Source: JBAXSK01 sp044358815
GTDB lineage: Bacteria > Cyanobacteriota > Cyanobacteriia > Pseudanabaenales > Pseudanabaenaceae
NCBI GenBank assembly: GCA_044358815.1
Contig: JBIKNH010000091.1
Location: 1-15,974, forward strand
Reading direction: 5' to 3'
Length of the DNA stretch: 15,974 nt
The position numbers and the translations under genes were made by a program. Of the stretch, positions 13,859 to 15,974 are shown piece after piece. The notes beneath the pieces were generated by a model. That model ran no database searches and had not been told where the DNA came from. It saw only the letters and a program-made list of their open reading frames with translations. Position 1 is the first letter of the stretch, and each line of letters opens with the position of its first letter.

Positions 13859-15565
13859 ATGAGTCACTGCCTTTGTCTCGCTTGTAATACCCCCAATGCC
13901 ATCACAGATAAGTTTTGCACGGGATGCGGTGCTAGATTACTGATTCAAGACCGTTATCGTGCTTTGCAGGTGATTGGTCAGGGGGGATTTGGGAAGACTT
14001 TCTTGGCGCAGGATGAGGGTAAGCCATCGAAACCACGCTGTGTGATTAAGCAGTTTACCTATGATGATCCTGCAACATTAGCAGAGGCGACGCGGCTGTT
14101 TGAACAGGAGGCGGTGCGGCTAGAGCAGTTGGGTAAACATCCGCAAATCCCTGAACTGTTGGCGCACTGTGAACAGCAGGGGCGGCAATATTTGGTGCAG
14201 GAGTTTATCGATGGTGAGAATTTACTCCATGAATTGCGGCAGTCTGCATTTACTGAAGCGCAAATCATGGCGGTGTTGGGGGATCTACTACCTGTATTGC
14301 AGTTTATTCACGGTGGGCAAGTGATTCACCGCGATATTAAGCCCGAAAATATCATCAGAAGGCGCTCTGATGGCAAGCTGGTTTTAGTGGACTTTGGTGC
14401 AGCGAAGTTGGCAACGCAAACGATTTTGCAAAAAACTGGCACGATCATTGGTAGTCCAGAATATGCGGCTCCGGAACAAACGCGGGGTAAGGCGACTTTT
14501 GCCAGTGATGTTTATGGTTTGGGGGTGACTTGCATTCATTTATTGACTGGTTGCGAACCTAATTTGTTATTCAGTGATTATGAAGATCAATGGGTCTGGC
14601 GGCAATTTTTGAATGGGAAAGTGGTGAGCGCTAATCTAGGTCAGGTTTTGGATCGAATGTTAGCGAAAGCTTTAAATCGTAGATACCCCAGTGCTACTGA
14701 TGCTTTAACTGATCTCAATTCTGCGCCTGTACCGCCACCAAAACCTGCACCTCAGCCAGCGGTGTCTAGTTCTGTTTCTGTTAAAGTGCCGCAGCAGTCT
14801 ACCCAACCACCAATATCTCCTAGTCCTGTACCTCAAACTAGTTGGTTCGGCAAGTTATTTAATTCAGGGACCACTACTGCGCTAACCCTTGACTGTGGCA
14901 ATGGCATCAAACTAGAACTAGTCAAGATTCCCGCTGGTAGTTTTATGATGGGTAGTAATGACGGTGATGATGATGAAAAGCCGATACATCGTGTCAATGT
15001 GCCAGAGTTCCTGATGGGAAAATATCAAGTTACCAAAGCGCAATATGAAGCAGTGATGGGTAAAAATCCTTCGCATTTCAAAGGGAAGCAAAACCCCGTA
15101 GAACAGCTAAGTTGGGAGGATGCCCAAGAGTTCTGTAAGAAACTATCGCAAAAGACAGGACGTAAAGTAAAGCTACCCAGCGAAGCCCAATGGGAATATG
15201 CCTGTCGTGCGGGAAATACTGGTAAATATTGTTTTGGCGATAATGTTGATCAATTAGGGAAGTATGCATGGTATGACGGCAATAGCAATTCTAAGACTCA
15301 TCCTGTAGGCGAAAAACTAGCCAATGCCTGGGGCTTGCATGATATGCATGGTAATGTATGGGAATGGTGCGAAGATGTCTGGCATGATAGTTATAATGGT
15401 GCGCCGAGTGATGGAAGTGCATGGATAAGTGGTGGTGACCAGTCTAGACGCGCCCTGCGTGGTGGCTCGTGGATCGACCTCGGTATTGATTGTCGCTCGG
15501 CGGATCGCGACAGGGATCTTGCAGTCGATAGGTACGGCTTCATCGGTTTCCGAGTTGTAGTTTGA
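13859..15565 (+). CDS. Zinc ribbon - Ser/Thr kinase - FGE-sulfatase (C-type-lectin-fold) protein, probable DGR variable protein
   Basis: A 568-residue signalling protein. An N-terminal zinc ribbon has Cys6-x2-Cys9 and Cys20-x2-Cys23. A complete Hanks-type kinase follows (~33-287): glycine loop IGQGGFGKTF, Lys64 in VIKQF, αC Glu84, HRDIKPEN (Asp159), DFG (178-180) and APE (204-206). A Pro/Ser/Gln-rich linker (~288-330) joins it to an FGE-sulfatase domain (~340-568) with VKIPAGSFMMGS, KYQVTKAQYEAVMG, PVEQLSWEDAQEFC, LPSEAQWEYACRAG, WGLHDMHGNVWEWC and the closing LRGGSW...GFRVV. There is no membrane helix, so it is likely cytoplasmic. Residues 539-561 depart from the Asn-rich tail usual in this family and carry the codon pattern expected of a DGR variable region (see the separate entry and finding). 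The kinase could report on ligand binding by the variable lectin-like face; that role is inferred. The domain calls are firm. Confidence 0.9.
   Translation: MSHCLCLACNTPNAITDKFCTGCGARLLIQDRYRALQVIGQGGFGKTFLAQDEGKPSKPRCVIKQFTYDDPATLAEATRLFEQEAVRLEQLGKHPQIPELLAHCEQQGRQYLVQEFIDGENLLHELRQSAFTEAQIMAVLGDLLPVLQFIHGGQVIHRDIKPENIIRRRSDGKLVLVDFGAAKLATQTILQKTGTIIGSPEYAAPEQTRGKATFASDVYGLGVTCIHLLTGCEPNLLFSDYEDQWVWRQFLNGKVVSANLGQVLDRMLAKALNRRYPSATDALTDLNSAPVPPPKPAPQPAVSSSVSVKVPQQSTQPPISPSPVPQTSWFGKLFNSGTTTALTLDCGNGIKLELVKIPAGSFMMGSNDGDDDEKPIHRVNVPEFLMGKYQVTKAQYEAVMGKNPSHFKGKQNPVEQLSWEDAQEFCKKLSQKTGRKVKLPSEAQWEYACRAGNTGKYCFGDNVDQLGKYAWYDGNSNSKTHPVGEKLANAWGLHDMHGNVWEWCEDVWHDSYNGAPSDGSAWISGGDQSRRALRGGSWIDLGIDCRSADRDRDLAVDRYGFIGFRVVV
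15470..15565 (+). other. Putative DGR variable region (VR) at the gene's 3' end
   Basis: Fifteen codons (residues 539-544, 549, 551, 553, 554, 556, 557, 559-561) are ATC, GAC, CTC, GGT, ATT, GAT, GAT, GAC, GAT, CTT, GTC, GAT, TAC, GGC and TTC. All end in C or T and none is AAC or AAT. Fixed codons between them encode Trp538, Cys-Arg-Ser-Ala (545-548), Arg550, Arg552, Ala555, Arg558 and Ile-Gly-Phe-Arg (562-565). This is what adenine-specific mutagenesis of an AAY-rich template repeat would leave. The position, at the end of a C-type-lectin-fold domain, is the canonical VR site. No template repeat or reverse transcriptase is in the window. Confidence 0.6.
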
Positions 15566-15591
15566 GTTTGCTTTCTAGTGTGAGGACTTGA

Positions 15592-15656
15592 TTTACCCTT
15601 TGCTCTTTTCTCCTCTTTCTCTTTACCCTTCCGTTTCTTAAACTTCTTTCGCTGTC
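15592..15656 (+). repeat. Pyrimidine-rich tract with TTTACCCTT direct repeat
   Basis: About 65 bases just after the kinase-FGE gene are very rich in C and T on the plus strand, with TTTACCCTT at both 15592-15600 and 15622-15630. No coding potential is seen. It could affect local DNA structure near the putative variable region, or be a degraded simple repeat. Confidence 0.4.
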
Positions 15657-15662
15657 AGGTGA

Positions 15663-15677
15663 TCAAAATTTTTTTGA
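15663..15677. repeat. Short A/T inverted repeat TCAAAA-TTT-TTTTGA
   Basis: Six-base perfect arms at 15663-15668 and 15672-15677, about 100 bp past the kinase-FGE stop. It could form a weak transcript-end hairpin, but the stem has only one G-C pair, so terminator function is doubtful. Confidence 0.25.
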
Positions 15678-15716
15678 GATTTTCCATTACACCGTAGAGG
15701 CAAAGCATTAGAAGTG

Positions 15717-15974
15717 TTGACAGATAGAAAATGGGAGTAAAAAAGGGGACAGAACATGTTATTTTGCCCCCATCAAATAAAAAAATAATTAAGTTTATGT
15801 TACTTTCATTTTCTAACATCGTTAAGTCAATATTGAAAGAGCTACCAGCAAATGACTACCCAGTATTAAATAGCTGTCTATTCTTTGAAACCTGGCTAAA
15901 CTTTGTTTTAGATAGCAGTTTAACCAGCATGAGAGATTTATTTTATCGACTAAATCACACTGGTATTAAGGTTG
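15717..15974 (+). mobile_element. Left part of an IS4-type insertion sequence (truncated by window end)
   Basis: The transposase start at 15797 marks an insertion sequence entering the right side of the window. The exact left boundary is not determined: no terminal repeat can be paired because the right end is outside. The start given here is a consensus TTGACA (15717-15722) that could drive the transposase. A hairpin joins GGGG (15745-15748) to CCCC (15767-15770); on the minus strand it is followed by TTTTTT, so it could stop transcription leaving or entering the element. Confidence 0.55.
15797..15974 (+). CDS. IS4-type transposase, N-terminal fragment
   Basis: Fifty-nine codons of a DDE transposase are visible before the window ends, and the frame is open at the edge. 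The N-terminus MLLSFSNIVKSILKELPAN followed by FFETWLNFVLD, SLTSMRDLFYRLNHTGIKV is recognised from a cyanobacterial IS4-type family; the DDE residues would lie downstream. No strong ribosome binding site is present before the ATG. Whether the element is intact cannot be judged. It lies 231 bp after the kinase-FGE gene in the same orientation. Confidence 0.75.
   Translation, partial: MLLSFSNIVKSILKELPANDYPVLNSCLFFETWLNFVLDSSLTSMRDLFYRLNHTGIKV

Noticed and set aside
15566..15796. DGR template repeat or accessory gene after the kinase-FGE gene
   Set aside because: I looked on both strands for an adenine-rich near-copy of the variable tail and found none here or elsewhere in the window.
1..15974. 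tRNA, rRNA or known riboswitch
   Set aside because: No cloverleaf, rRNA segment or recognisable riboswitch core (for example a cobalamin box before the chelatase) was seen.

Overview
The window looks like chromosomal DNA of a cyanobacterium. The signs are a UbiD-type decarboxylase of the kind used for plastoquinone synthesis, Uma2 (DUF820) and DUF29 proteins (families expanded in cyanobacteria), a serine/threonine kinase fused to an FGE-sulfatase domain, an HhoA/HtrA-type protease, one HIP1 octamer (GCGATCGC) and few Shine-Dalgarno sites. I cannot name the species.

Layout. 2-1174 (+): 3' part of a family-4 glycosyltransferase. 1353-3374 (+): an unusual fusion with an EVE/PUA-like N-terminus, TPR repeats, an acidic/proline-rich linker and a DUF3883-like C-terminus. 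It overlaps by 8 nt a two-lobe CbiX/SirB-type chelatase (3367-4137). 4248-6914 (+): membrane-anchored multi-PAS histidine kinase. 7030-9108 (+): NAD-dependent DNA ligase LigA. 9279-10802 (+): UbiD-family decarboxylase. 10934-12190 (-): HtrA-like serine protease with a terminator-like hairpin in the convergent gap. 12521-13021 (+): DUF29 protein. 13156-13719 (+): Uma2-family nuclease. 13859-15565 (+): zinc ribbon, Ser/Thr kinase and FGE-sulfatase/C-type-lectin-fold protein. 15797-15974 (+): 5' end of an IS4-type transposase, cut by the window end.

Most genes appear to be separate transcription units. Only the TPR-fusion/chelatase pair is clearly coupled. Housekeeping functions (ligA, ubiD, htrA, chelatase) are interleaved with accessory ones (Uma2, DUF29, kinase-FGE, IS). 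Several intergenic gaps carry short tandem or inverted repeats: two unrelated 15-bp tandem duplications, GTGATTA heptamer repeats and a CATAACG/TTGCCGAAC motif group.

The most interesting signal is at the C-terminus of the kinase-FGE protein (15470-15565). Fifteen scattered codons all end in a pyrimidine, none is Asn, and they lie among fixed Cys-Arg-Ser-Ala, Arg and Gly-Phe-Arg codons. This is the pattern left when a diversity-generating retroelement (DGR) rewrites the adenines of AAY template codons. I read the gene as a probable DGR target whose template repeat and reverse transcriptase lie outside the window. The second candidate is the EVE-TPR-DUF3883 fusion, which joins a modified-base-reader-like fold to a nuclease-like domain whose presumed catalytic Glu is replaced.
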